DNA of 47,340 nt from positions 1-47,340 of the forward strand of contig JABDDM010000012.1 in the NCBI GenBank assembly GCA_013287605.1. Reading direction: 5' to 3'. A model generated the notes under the pieces. It did no database searches and was not told where the DNA came from. It worked only from the letters and a program-made list of their open reading frames with translations. The position numbers and the translations under genes were made by a program. Source of the DNA: Ignavibacteria bacterium. GTDB lineage: Bacteria; Bacteroidota; Ignavibacteria; Palsa-1295. Below, piece after piece: positions 26,951 to 36,400 of the stretch (positions are counted from its first letter, which is position 1; the number at the start of each line of letters is the position of its first letter).

Positions 26951-29050
26951 CTATTTCCCTTGCTCCGGTGTCGTGGGCTTTGGACAGAGCTGCTCTACTT
27001 TGATAGGAGGCTTTGAAGTGTTTGAAGAAACCGATCTTGACACGATGCCACGATCTGCAAGCGCTACGAATGGGGCGAAGCTGCCTCGGGGCGATACTTG
27101 CTGGACTCCGCCATCTTTGTCCGTGCATCCGACGACACCCTTACTATCGGTCTTGATGAGAATGACATCACCTTCTGGTCCTGCGTCGGAATACCCAGCA
27201 ATCGCATATCCCCCATCGCGTGCCTGCACGACTCCGTATCCTTCGTCAAGCTTCGAATCACGATAGAATCGTGACCATTCTACAGCACCGTCCACGTTCG
27301 TCTTGAATGCAATAATGCCACCCGGCTTTGCGGTATCGCCAGAGTTGTATCCCGCAACGACCACACCTCGGTCGGGTGTTTCTGTGATCGAGATGCCTTT
27401 GTCGATCGAGCCCGCGTTATAATCGCGAACATCAATTCTTTCTCCGTTCGGACCGATCGACAGCAAACAAACATCACCAGCGTCCGTCATTTGATCGTTC
27501 GGTCGATAACCGGCAATGACAAACTTGCTCCCACCACCGACACTAGTAATCGCTTCTGCGCGGTCAGCAAGAAAGCTTCCAAAAGTCGAGATAGAGCTGA
27601 TCGTACCTTCGCGGCCAATCGAGATAATGTACATATCATCATTCCCCATCCCGCCACTTCGGGTATAGCCTGCGACAATATAGCCACTATTGGCCGTCCT
27701 TGCAATCGCATGTGCAACATCACACTCGTACAATCCAATATTCTCTGCCCACTCAGGATTACCTCCCTTGTCGAGCATAGCAACATAGGCGTCATAATCA
27801 TCGCCCTTGCCTATTACGCCGGCGATCACGATACCATCTTCTGGAGAAGGAGTCACGGCATATCCAGCATCGAAGCCTCCTCCACCCAGTACGCGCGAAT
27901 ATTCCGGCTGGCCATCTGCGCTCGTCTTTACAACATAGATGTCGTCGTTGCCAACATCAAAGCTTCGCGTGAATCCTACAGCAGCGTAACCACCGTCCAT
28001 TACCTGTGTGACGGCATAAAACCCATCATCATTTTCGCCGCCGAACGTCCGCGCCCATTGAACGTCTCCGGATCTATCGAGTTTGATAAGCAAACCATCG
28101 TCGTTCCCAGCGCCAAAGCTCCTCGTATAGCCCGCAATAATATATCCTGAGTCTTTCGTAGACTCGATCGCCCATCCGTGATCGTACTGTGCTCCTCCGT
28201 AGAGCTTCTCGAACTGTGTAAGTAGCTCTTTCTTCTTGAGCTTGTATGGAACAGCCGTGTCTGCAGATTTGAATGTAAACTTCCACACCTCGCTTGTCGA
28301 TAACGCTGCGCCATTTTCAAATGCAGTAACCTGCCATGCATAGCTGCGACCTGGAATTAATTTCGGCGCGGAAATCGGATATTGAAGAGTTGTAGTGTGA
28401 ATATCCGACTGCATATGGAAGGCATTGTTGGATTGCATTGCAGCGAACGGTGATTGGTTACCAAGCACCTCGACCAGCTTCAGTGTATAGGTTGCACCAG
28501 TGCCAAGAGGGGGTGTCGTCGTCCAGATAAAGACCGGGAGATCTTCTTCGACGGTTGATTCGTCGCCCGGGTTGATGAGCACGAGCGATGCATTCGCTAC
28601 GTGCTGTTCGATGCAATCGTTACCAAGTTCTTCTCCGTTCGTCGCGGACTTGACAGCCACGCAAATCGTGTAATCACCTGCCGGTACAGTGCCGGTTTGC
28701 ATCAAGATATTCTTGTAACGACCGTTTGATGAGTTGACTTTGATCGGACTTACATCCCGACCCGTAACGATCTTGGTGCCTGGTGGAAGCGTGAATGTTG
28801 TCGTTTGAGCGTCAACGATCAGTCCAGCGCTTGCCTCTTTCGCCGTCCCTTGCAGATAGACCTTTTGGGTTTCTCGCGAAGTGTTAATTAACGTAACGCG
28901 CCAGAGGTCCGCAACCTTCAGTTGATTTGGCGGCGGCTGCTGCAACGACACCGTGACCTGCGCGTGAACGATCAGCGGAAACAATACAATGACTGCAAGG
29001 AATGAGATGGCAAAGATCGCTGAGGTTCGGTTTAAGATTCGATGTTTCAT
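26951..29050 (-). CDS. Exported adaptor-module plus seven-bladed beta-propeller protein (cassette gene 5)
   Basis: 699-aa secreted protein. The signal peptide is about 1-30 (FLAVIVLFPLIVHAQ). Residues about 31-160 form a beta-sandwich-like domain (PPPNQLKVADLWRVTLINTS ... GRDVSPIKVN ... TVPAGDYTICVAVK). Residues about 165-260 are FN3-like (ESTVEEDLPVFIWTTTPP ... LIPGRSYAWQVTAFENG). Both are paralogous to the N-terminus of the 624-aa protein at 40.8-42.7 kb and resemble N-terminal modules of large TANFOR-type Bacteroidota exoproteins. Residues about 288-645 contain seven repeats of about 50 residues (GG..YD.GWAI ... DSGYIIAGYTRS...DD.LLIKLD..G), enough for a complete propeller. There is no T9SS sorting domain. 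It starts 11 bp after the 1508-aa gene and is surely cotranscribed with it. Function unknown. Confidence 0.8.
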   Translation of the reverse strand: MKHRILNRTSAIFAISFLAVIVLFPLIVHAQVTVSLQQPPPNQLKVADLWRVTLINTSRETQKVYLQGTAKEASAGLIVDAQTTTFTLPPGTKIVTGRDVSPIKVNSSNGRYKNILMQTGTVPAGDYTICVAVKSATNGEELGNDCIEQHVANASLVLINPGDESTVEEDLPVFIWTTTPPLGTGATYTLKLVEVLGNQSPFAAMQSNNAFHMQSDIHTTTLQYPISAPKLIPGRSYAWQVTAFENGAALSTSEVWKFTFKSADTAVPYKLKKKELLTQFEKLYGGAQYDHGWAIESTKDSGYIIAGYTRSFGAGNDDGLLIKLDRSGDVQWARTFGGENDDGFYAVTQVMDGGYAAVGFTRSFDVGNDDIYVVKTSADGQPEYSRVLGGGGFDAGYAVTPSPEDGIVIAGVIGKGDDYDAYVAMLDKGGNPEWAENIGLYECDVAHAIARTANSGYIVAGYTRSGGMGNDDMYIISIGREGTISSISTFGSFLADRAEAITSVGGGSKFVIAGYRPNDQMTDAGDVCLLSIGPNGERIDVRDYNAGSIDKGISITETPDRGVVVAGYNSGDTAKPGGIIAFKTNVDGAVEWSRFYRDSKLDEGYGVVQARDGGYAIAGYSDAGPEGDVILIKTDSKGVVGCTDKDGGVQQVSPRGSFAPFVALADRGIVSRSVSSNTSKPPIKVEQLCPKPTTPEQGK

Positions 29051-29061
29051 GATGATCCGAA

Positions 29062-32000
29062 TTATATCTCGATCGATTCTGCGAAAACGAGTCGCTTCTC
29101 CAGACTCTTGACCTTTGGTCTTGACATCATCGCCGTAGGGTTGTTCATGGATTCAAGGGCGTCAGAAATGAAGTGTTCATACTCCTTAAAGATCAATCGG
29201 TATTTTCGAGCGCCCCTTGGTTCAGGAAGACTAATAAATGCACTCCACACACCCATCGCATCCTTTCCTACCTGCGACTGCAACTGATGCGTGGCATCCG
29301 GGATCGGCGCCCACCTCAGTTCTTCTCCCTCGTCGGTGATATCGGGTCTCGATATTTCGACACTCACTTCGAATTGACTTCCCACCTGCTGCTGGTTGGA
29401 CTCATACGAGCTGGCAGCATTCGTGTATGTCCTTCCGCTAACAGCGACGAGCAACAGCTTAGGATTGACCGGGTCGAAGATCACGGCTACATTGCGATCG
29501 GGCAGCAATTGTGCAAAGTCCGCGACAATAACTCGCGAGATATGCGCATTGTCGACCGAATCAGGCTGGAACCGCGTGAGTGCGAGTCTCACGAACGGAG
29601 TGTAGCTATCGCCAGCATCAATTTCAACATCGCAATACCATAGTTGACGCACAGTATCGAACATTACCTCGTGACCCACAACTACGAGACTTGGCTTGGG
29701 CAAAAACAGAATCTGTTTGTCGATTGGGATCGCGGCATACTTCGCATGATCCGGCAGTCGGTTCGTAGTCGTTAGTTCTTTGAAGGAGCGTGTGGGCGGT
29801 TTGACGCTTGGCTGCGTTACTGTGAGGTTCGAGATATTGATTTGGGATGTATTAGCCTTCTGCTTCGAGGTATCAACTGGCACGAACTGGCTAAGATTGA
29901 TCTTCACCTTATCCAGAATGAAGAGGGTATCAGAGGCAACTTCATCAAGCGTAACATCCTGATGCCAATTCTTCTTACGCGGGAAGGAATCGATGGAAGG
30001 CGATCCACTGGGGTGATTGCCTCCCCATATCGGATCCATGCCCCATTGCGTTACGTAAGGCTGATACTTGTCAGGGATCTTATTGAATTGATCGGTCCAG
30101 ATCAACACTCCTAACTCTTCTCCCTCACCCGAATTAAACCAGGGACGGTTGAGATAAATACGAAGCGCATTGCCATGGCGCTTGTGTGCTTCGCCCTTTG
30201 TGTTGCCTGGCGGTCGTTCCCAACCGAAGAGCGGTAACATATAGAGCAGGTCTGGAGCGATCGGGCGCGCGGAGTTCAGAATATTCACTGGAGATGGATT
30301 CGCGCCATACACCGAAATGTTCTTTTCTTCCTTTATCAGTTCTGCAGGGAAATATTCTCGAAATCGCGTTGATGCCACTGCAGTGTAGTTGATCATGCGG
30401 TGCTTCGTGTCGCCGAAGTTATGTGCATCATTGATTACGAGCGACTTGCTCTTCGGGTCTTCGATCTTTTTCTCGAACACTTGAGCAGTACCCTTGATTG
30501 TTTTCCAGGTTGGATCGCGAAGATCATCGACCGGTTCACTCCAGTCGGCCCGAAGATCAATCTTCCCAGTACTCGCTCCGTCGATTGTGAGCGTATCCGT
30601 CAGCGTAGCAAACGTATCGCCTAGATACTTGATCGGTGTCAGTTTAGTAAACGCAGGCACAATAAGTGGCTTCTGCACTGCATGCACCAGTACGAGCGTA
30701 CGATTCGGGGTGATTACCCACGCCCTTCCCTGCTCGACAAATTTTCTCAGCTCCGCGAATGTCGCTGGCGGAATCTTCAATGACAGCACCCAGCGCCAAA
30801 GTCCCATCGCATCGAGTGCCGTCTTCGTGTGATCAGGAGCACTGTCTCCGAGCTTCAGTAAACCGGGATCAATGAAAGAGCTATAGGGCACCTCTGCCAC
30901 TTCTGCTTTCCCGACATAGACCTTTAGCAGCCGCCCTCCATCATCCCACTTAGGTGGAACGAGGTGACCCGGTACCGACTTTCCGTCCTCGGTAGCATCG
31001 TGCAACTCCAATCGGAATCCCGTGATGTCAAACCAGTTGCTCCCCTTGGCGAAATCGACCTGCATCAAGGATTCTTTCGCGATGTGCGGATCAAGCGGCA
31101 CTGGCGACGCAGCAATATTTGGGAAATGCAAATGGGAGTTCGATGTCATCCCCGGCAAATCGATGAACGTAACTCCCTGCGCAATCGGATCAGGCAGATA
31201 CGGAAGCTTATTCAGGATCGGATCCGTGTAAATCGGATTGTTTGTACCGGCAGATGATGCAGGAGGCGGAGGTTGTGGTGAGTTTAAAGGCGGAGGATAC
31301 TGATCGGAGCTTATCGCTTTCGTCTCATCGAAGCTGCCGTCTGCGCGTTTGCTAATCTCGTTGAACTGATCCTCATAGATCGACTTCCGCGCATTCGCGT
31401 CCCTGCTACTCCAATCAGACATTGACAGCGCAAGATCGAGCTTGCCGTGATGTTCTGCAAGTGTGATCCCTACCTTAGGCGGAGCGAAATGCCGACTCGA
31501 CGTTTCCGGGGTATTGATCAAGTTCATGGTGGGAGGATCGCTGTTGTACGATCGAATGACGATTCGCTCGAGCGATTCACCCGGTGAAACTGGCGTAGCA
31601 TATGGCGAAGGCGGCTTATATGAAGTCAGCTTCTCATGGAGCACAACGGGCGGCGTACTGATCGGCTCGAAGCGAGAGTAAACTTCAGCATCGGTTGCGG
31701 ATGCAAAATCACTAGCGGGCAATTCAGTCGGACTATTACCGGCTAGATCGACTGAGCGAACACGCAATCGATATCGCAATCCGAATCGAAGTCCTGGCAA
31801 CGAGCCTGGCTTCACTTTGAAGGTCGGCTTGAAATTCGGATGATAGGGGTTCTGCGGATTGAGATCTGATTGGCTCCGGGACTTCCCTTCATTGTCCATC
31901 GCATTTCCCGGACGAGGCGCAATAAGACTCCAGCCCTGCCAGCTTACGAAATTCTCGTGAAGAAAGAGATCATTTGTGTAGCCATCCGCAGCTTGACGAG

Positions 32001-33486
32001 TGCCTATCTGAGTAAACCCTTCATCCTCAAGTTCTACTGTTGTGCCTGTCTTGAAGTCGTAACTGCCAATTCGTTTATACAGCGAATTCCAGGACTCTGT
32101 GCGGCTATCGTGGACATCCATTCTGTAACCACGAAGCAGATCCTCCGCATACATCAAGGGTTCGCTGGGGTTCGATGCGTATAGGGATTGTTGATTCTGC
32201 AGCGACTCCGCCAGGCGCATTGCAGCTCCAGTTTTTGCAATCGAGAAGCCCGCAGATTGCATTGATGGCAGACTGCTATTGTTCGGAGTGTCCTGTGTAC
32301 GGTGAAACTCAGCTTGCAGCAGATTGTACGCTGTATGCATCAGCTTGATACCAGCGCCATCGATATCCATTTGAATAATCTCGTAGGCTCGCTGCTGATT
32401 CGGCAGTTTCTCATTAATGAGGAGCAACCCGCGCTCATCAAGTTCTGGCGCGATTGTTCGAGGCTTCGGAAGAAAGATTTTGTCTTTCGCGTGATAGGCA
32501 GTTTTGCAACGAACCTGGATTGGTGGTGTAATCCCGGATGGAAATTCCACGATCACCTGGACAGCAGGCAGACCAGGGGTGCCAGAATTTTCCAGGAAAC
32601 CTGCGGGACGTTCGACCTCCAGTTCGATGACAATCCCAAGTTCGCGCATCAAGGCAGGATAATCACCAAGGCCGCTGATCACTTCGTGAAAATCAAGATC
32701 AGTTTGCTCGTGCTTGCCATCGGGTCGTTTCAGTTTTGCATCGCTGATGCGCTCATAACCTCCAGATATTTTCCCTTTCTTACCAAACTTGGTCGTGTAA
32801 TCTTTATCCGGAAGTGGCTTTGAGTGAGGCTCGTGAAAATTACGGAGCTGAAAAAAATCCAGTGTAGTATTTGGCGGCGCGGGAGGGACAGCGTTATTCT
32901 TATACGACCTGTTCCCACGCTCGTAGCGCCCCTGCATCAGTTTGGTTATCGCATCTCGATAGACTTGTGTGGATGGCTGAAAATTTGCACTACGAATGCC
33001 CGCGGTATTGAAATGGATCTGCGATAACTGCCCTTTCTCCCAAAGATCAAGTTTCGATGGAAATCCGAGCGGACTCACTACCGCAGTTGCTGCGTAAAGC
33101 CCCTGAAGATAGCCATGAACATTGCCAACCGGGTACGAGTAAATATTCTGGTTCGTCATGTCGGCAAACTTGAACGGACGAACATATTGGTCCTTTGGGA
33201 ATAGCTGTTTCCAGTACTCCGAACTATGGTCAGAGTTCATCGAAACGCGCTTTGCTGACACAACCAAAGCAGGATAGAATTGGACTTTGAATTTCATATC
33301 CCTCACGATGGCAGGCCAGTCCTTCCAAAGCTCCTGAAATTGCCGAAGTGTTGGCCGATCCGGCTGCTCATCGGGTAAGAGTTCATCCGTCTCGAGTTGC
33401 GGCGCGCAGAAAAGAGAGAGCTTGAGTACGCCATCTCTTGCATAGCCATTTGGCAATAAGGTCCAGACGATCTTTTGTTGTTTCAT
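29062..33486 (-). CDS. Giant uncharacterised protein (cassette gene 4), 1474 aa from the preferred start
   Basis: I do not recognise a named family. The frame is open from 33588, but the preferred start is the ATG at 33486 (MKQQKIVWTLLPNGYARDG), 4 bp after the stop of the 1694-aa gene; the longer version would overlap that gene by about 100 bp. No signal peptide or transmembrane segment is visible. The protein is mostly beta with long Pro/Asp/Lys-rich loops. A fibronectin-III-like strand set (YRLRVRSVDLAGNSPTELP) lies near residue 570, a GESLERIVIRSYN segment near 630, and a distinctive NALRIYLNRPWFNSGEGEEL stretch near 1105 that reads like a conserved core. Lacking export signals, it may be carried as a partner of the Tat-exported giant, or stay in the cytoplasm. 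Expression is presumably coupled to its neighbours. Confidence 0.75.
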   Translation of the reverse strand: MKQQKIVWTLLPNGYARDGVLKLSLFCAPQLETDELLPDEQPDRPTLRQFQELWKDWPAIVRDMKFKVQFYPALVVSAKRVSMNSDHSSEYWKQLFPKDQYVRPFKFADMTNQNIYSYPVGNVHGYLQGLYAATAVVSPLGFPSKLDLWEKGQLSQIHFNTAGIRSANFQPSTQVYRDAITKLMQGRYERGNRSYKNNAVPPAPPNTTLDFFQLRNFHEPHSKPLPDKDYTTKFGKKGKISGGYERISDAKLKRPDGKHEQTDLDFHEVISGLGDYPALMRELGIVIELEVERPAGFLENSGTPGLPAVQVIVEFPSGITPPIQVRCKTAYHAKDKIFLPKPRTIAPELDERGLLLINEKLPNQQRAYEIIQMDIDGAGIKLMHTAYNLLQAEFHRTQDTPNNSSLPSMQSAGFSIAKTGAAMRLAESLQNQQSLYASNPSEPLMYAEDLLRGYRMDVHDSRTESWNSLYKRIGSYDFKTGTTVELEDEGFTQIGTRQAADGYTNDLFLHENFVSWQGWSLIAPRPGNAMDNEGKSRSQSDLNPQNPYHPNFKPTFKVKPGSLPGLRFGLRYRLRVRSVDLAGNSPTELPASDFASATDAEVYSRFEPISTPPVVLHEKLTSYKPPSPYATPVSPGESLERIVIRSYNSDPPTMNLINTPETSSRHFAPPKVGITLAEHHGKLDLALSMSDWSSRDANARKSIYEDQFNEISKRADGSFDETKAISSDQYPPPLNSPQPPPPASSAGTNNPIYTDPILNKLPYLPDPIAQGVTFIDLPGMTSNSHLHFPNIAASPVPLDPHIAKESLMQVDFAKGSNWFDITGFRLELHDATEDGKSVPGHLVPPKWDDGGRLLKVYVGKAEVAEVPYSSFIDPGLLKLGDSAPDHTKTALDAMGLWRWVLSLKIPPATFAELRKFVEQGRAWVITPNRTLVLVHAVQKPLIVPAFTKLTPIKYLGDTFATLTDTLTIDGASTGKIDLRADWSEPVDDLRDPTWKTIKGTAQVFEKKIEDPKSKSLVINDAHNFGDTKHRMINYTAVASTRFREYFPAELIKEEKNISVYGANPSPVNILNSARPIAPDLLYMLPLFGWERPPGNTKGEAHKRHGNALRIYLNRPWFNSGEGEELGVLIWTDQFNKIPDKYQPYVTQWGMDPIWGGNHPSGSPSIDSFPRKKNWHQDVTLDEVASDTLFILDKVKINLSQFVPVDTSKQKANTSQINISNLTVTQPSVKPPTRSFKELTTTNRLPDHAKYAAIPIDKQILFLPKPSLVVVGHEVMFDTVRQLWYCDVEIDAGDSYTPFVRLALTRFQPDSVDNAHISRVIVADFAQLLPDRNVAVIFDPVNPKLLLVAVSGRTYTNAASSYESNQQQVGSQFEVSVEISRPDITDEGEELRWAPIPDATHQLQSQVGKDAMGVWSAFISLPEPRGARKYRLIFKEYEHFISDALESMNNPTAMMSRPKVKSLEKRLVFAESIEI

Positions 33487-33490
33487 TGGA

Positions 33491-36400
33491 TTATTGTAGT
33501 ACCTGGAAATTATCGACAAATGCGAGATGATAGGTCGCCCAGTCGTCTGCGACCATGTAGTCCTTGAATAAGAGAGAAGGATCGACAAATTCTTTACGCA
33601 TGGTTGTGCTAAAACTTATGCTAAAGAACAGCACAGAAACTTTGAGCGTGAGTGTTGCCTCGCCCCAGCATTTCTTTGGCGGGCCCGAATCATATGAGAT
33701 CTCTAAATAGAGCTCGATCGAGACGGTGATGATCCCGCAGATATTAAGATTTCCATTGACCCGGACATAACCCGTGATCAAACATTCATCGCCGGCTGGC
33801 TTCTTCTGCAGCTTGAAGTAAATGCCGGCCATGATCGACACACTGCCAGATGCGACGCCGAAGTCGAGTGCGACTGCTGCGCCAAATTCGAACGAAGCCT
33901 CCATCAACTCGAGACCGTCAAGTCCGAGCTCGATGCCGAAAAATCCGCCTCCTCCAAAACAATAGATCGTCAGAAGGAACGGATTTTCTCGCGTGCAGAA
34001 GTGGAATCGGAACCGCAGTGGATCGCCAGTAAATGGGAGCGAAAGTTCGGCTCCAAACGCGACGTGAGCTAACGCAAAGGCTCCTACGCTAAGTGTGGGA
34101 AGGGCGAGATCGAATCCGACCTTCACTCCCGTCGGCGTTACGACGATGCTGACCGGATCGCTGAAGCCATTTGAGGGGATTGCCTTTTCGAGCTCATTTA
34201 CGAACGCAAGCGGCCCTTCGAAACTGACGTCCTCTATGTCGGCATTGATGTCGGCCTTCTTGCCACTCTCCATCTTGAAGGTGACTGCGTTGAATTTGAG
34301 CGCGATCACACCAAAGAGGTCCATCGTGAACTTCTGAAGCTTCGCGATGACCGTGTATGCCGGCGTACCAAGACTCGGAGGTTTAAACGTCGAGGGATCG
34401 GGCATCCCCTTGTCGGGATCAGGCGTCGGAATCACCGGAGCGTTCACAGGGATGATGAGCATCGCTGTGAGCGACAGAATATTCTTCGGATCATCGTTGA
34501 TCACGAATGGCCCAAACGACTTTACCTCGGGATTCCATTTAAAGAGAATCTGAATCTGCTTTGGAATCTTCAGCGCATTCTGCACTTCACCTGCTGCCGA
34601 TTCCGCATCGTAGATCATCTGGGAGATGTACGATGGAATGGGACAACTTGGAAGCGGCAATGCCTCGAGTACGTCCGCGGTGAGTTGCTTTGCAGCGTCG
34701 TTTGCAAAATCCTTTAGCTGAGATTCCATCTGGTCCTTCAGACCTGAGAGTTGCGAGGAAGCTCCGGAAACAAGCTGCAGAATATCCATCAAGCTTATTC
34801 CGCCGAGCAACTGAATGCTCTTTGGATCGAGCGATCCAAAGAAAGAGCTTGGATCAAAGTCGCCTTTGAGAGCAGAGGGCAATGAACTCGGATCGGGTAG
34901 TATATCCGGTACATCGATGTTCCCGCTCAATGGGCCTGAAAGTCGAGAGAGCCCAGTGATCGCCATACTCGGCGAAACGAGACCACCTACTTTATCCGTC
35001 GATACGCCTCCTGGCGTCTTCCCGCCGAACCCAAGCCCTATGGGATCTCCAAGGACTTGCAGAAATACCTGACCGGCGTTGTGCACATCGTCCCACGCCT
35101 TTTGCACGAAGGAAGTGTGATACTTCATCGGTGATGGACCGCCAACACCTGCAATCTGCTTGACCGACTCGATGTGGAGATCCGCCTTCTCCATCGTCGG
35201 ATAGAATGCCGGCTGGCCAGCCTGACCGAGCATCGTCGACGTTACCGAACCATCCGGTGGCTCAGCGCCAAAGGTGATCGTCGTAGTCTCAAATGTTGTA
35301 TCGCCTGATTTCTTGGCTTCGGCGTACGCGATCTTCTGCCCAGTGAATGCTTGCTGTGACTTTGCAGTATCTTTTGAGTACGTAGCGATCGCAGTGGCAA
35401 TTGCGGTGCCTCCACCGAACGTGTACGCGCGAGTGTTGTCAATGAATGCTAATGGCGCAACGAATTCGATCCTCCGCCCTTCCCAATCCGTACCGATGCA
35501 ATGAAATCGAAACGCCTGCTTTGGATCATCTGCAGCAATGTGCGGCCAGAACGCGGTCTGAGGATCAGGAGCGTAGATCGGCTCGGTCTCAGGTGGCTTA
35601 ATGTTCGGGGTTACCAGCGTTGTGATCTCGATCGACTGGAATGGCAACTTCCGTGCGTCGTTCGGCTGATAATGCGCCGGGTACTGCATTAACGGCTGCC
35701 TGACAACAATGAACATGCGCTGCCGCAAATAGGCAACGTTGTACCCCCCCTCCCACACAAACTTTCGCTCCGTCACTTTTATGAGCGAAGCACGATGACC
35801 AAACGGAAAGAGAAATCCCTTATAGACAACGCGCACATAATGATCGCGTCCCATCGTGGAGCGATGCCTCCACTCTTCGAGCGAGAGCGGTTTCTCTGCA
35901 ACGAAAGGTACATCCCACGCTCCTCGTGTGTTCATCCACGCTCCGAGAGAACTCAGCATCAGCCGATCCGCGCGAATGATCCTTTTTTCGGTATCTGGTA
36001 GATGAGGGATCGCGAAGCCAGAAGTTAACTCGACCAATTCATGTCGATCACGAGCATCGAGCGACATGCGGAAGAAGTTTCCTGGCGCAGGAAAGTGTTT
36101 TGGACTCTGAAGAACGCCTGGACCATCATTCGGATTGTAGTCCGGCGACCAGACCGCGCGAAGTGTTCTATAGTAATCATCCTGCTCGTCGATCGTAACA
36201 TTCTTGTCTTTATCAACACGTTTTATCCCTAAGCGCGTGTGCCACAATTCCGTCCATACGATACCTTTCGCATCAGTTTTAGATGCAAGGTCGGAGCGAT
36301 GTGCCCAGCCAGCATATTGATTTGGAGACAGAATAAGCCTGTAAGGCGTCTCTAGTGCTGTCTCATAGAGATGCGGCTTGCGAATGGTCAGATCAAGAAA

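Noticed and set aside
27491-28150. 219-codon plus-strand frame
   Set aside because: Antisense to the seven-bladed propeller; its apparent regularity mirrors the propeller repeats.
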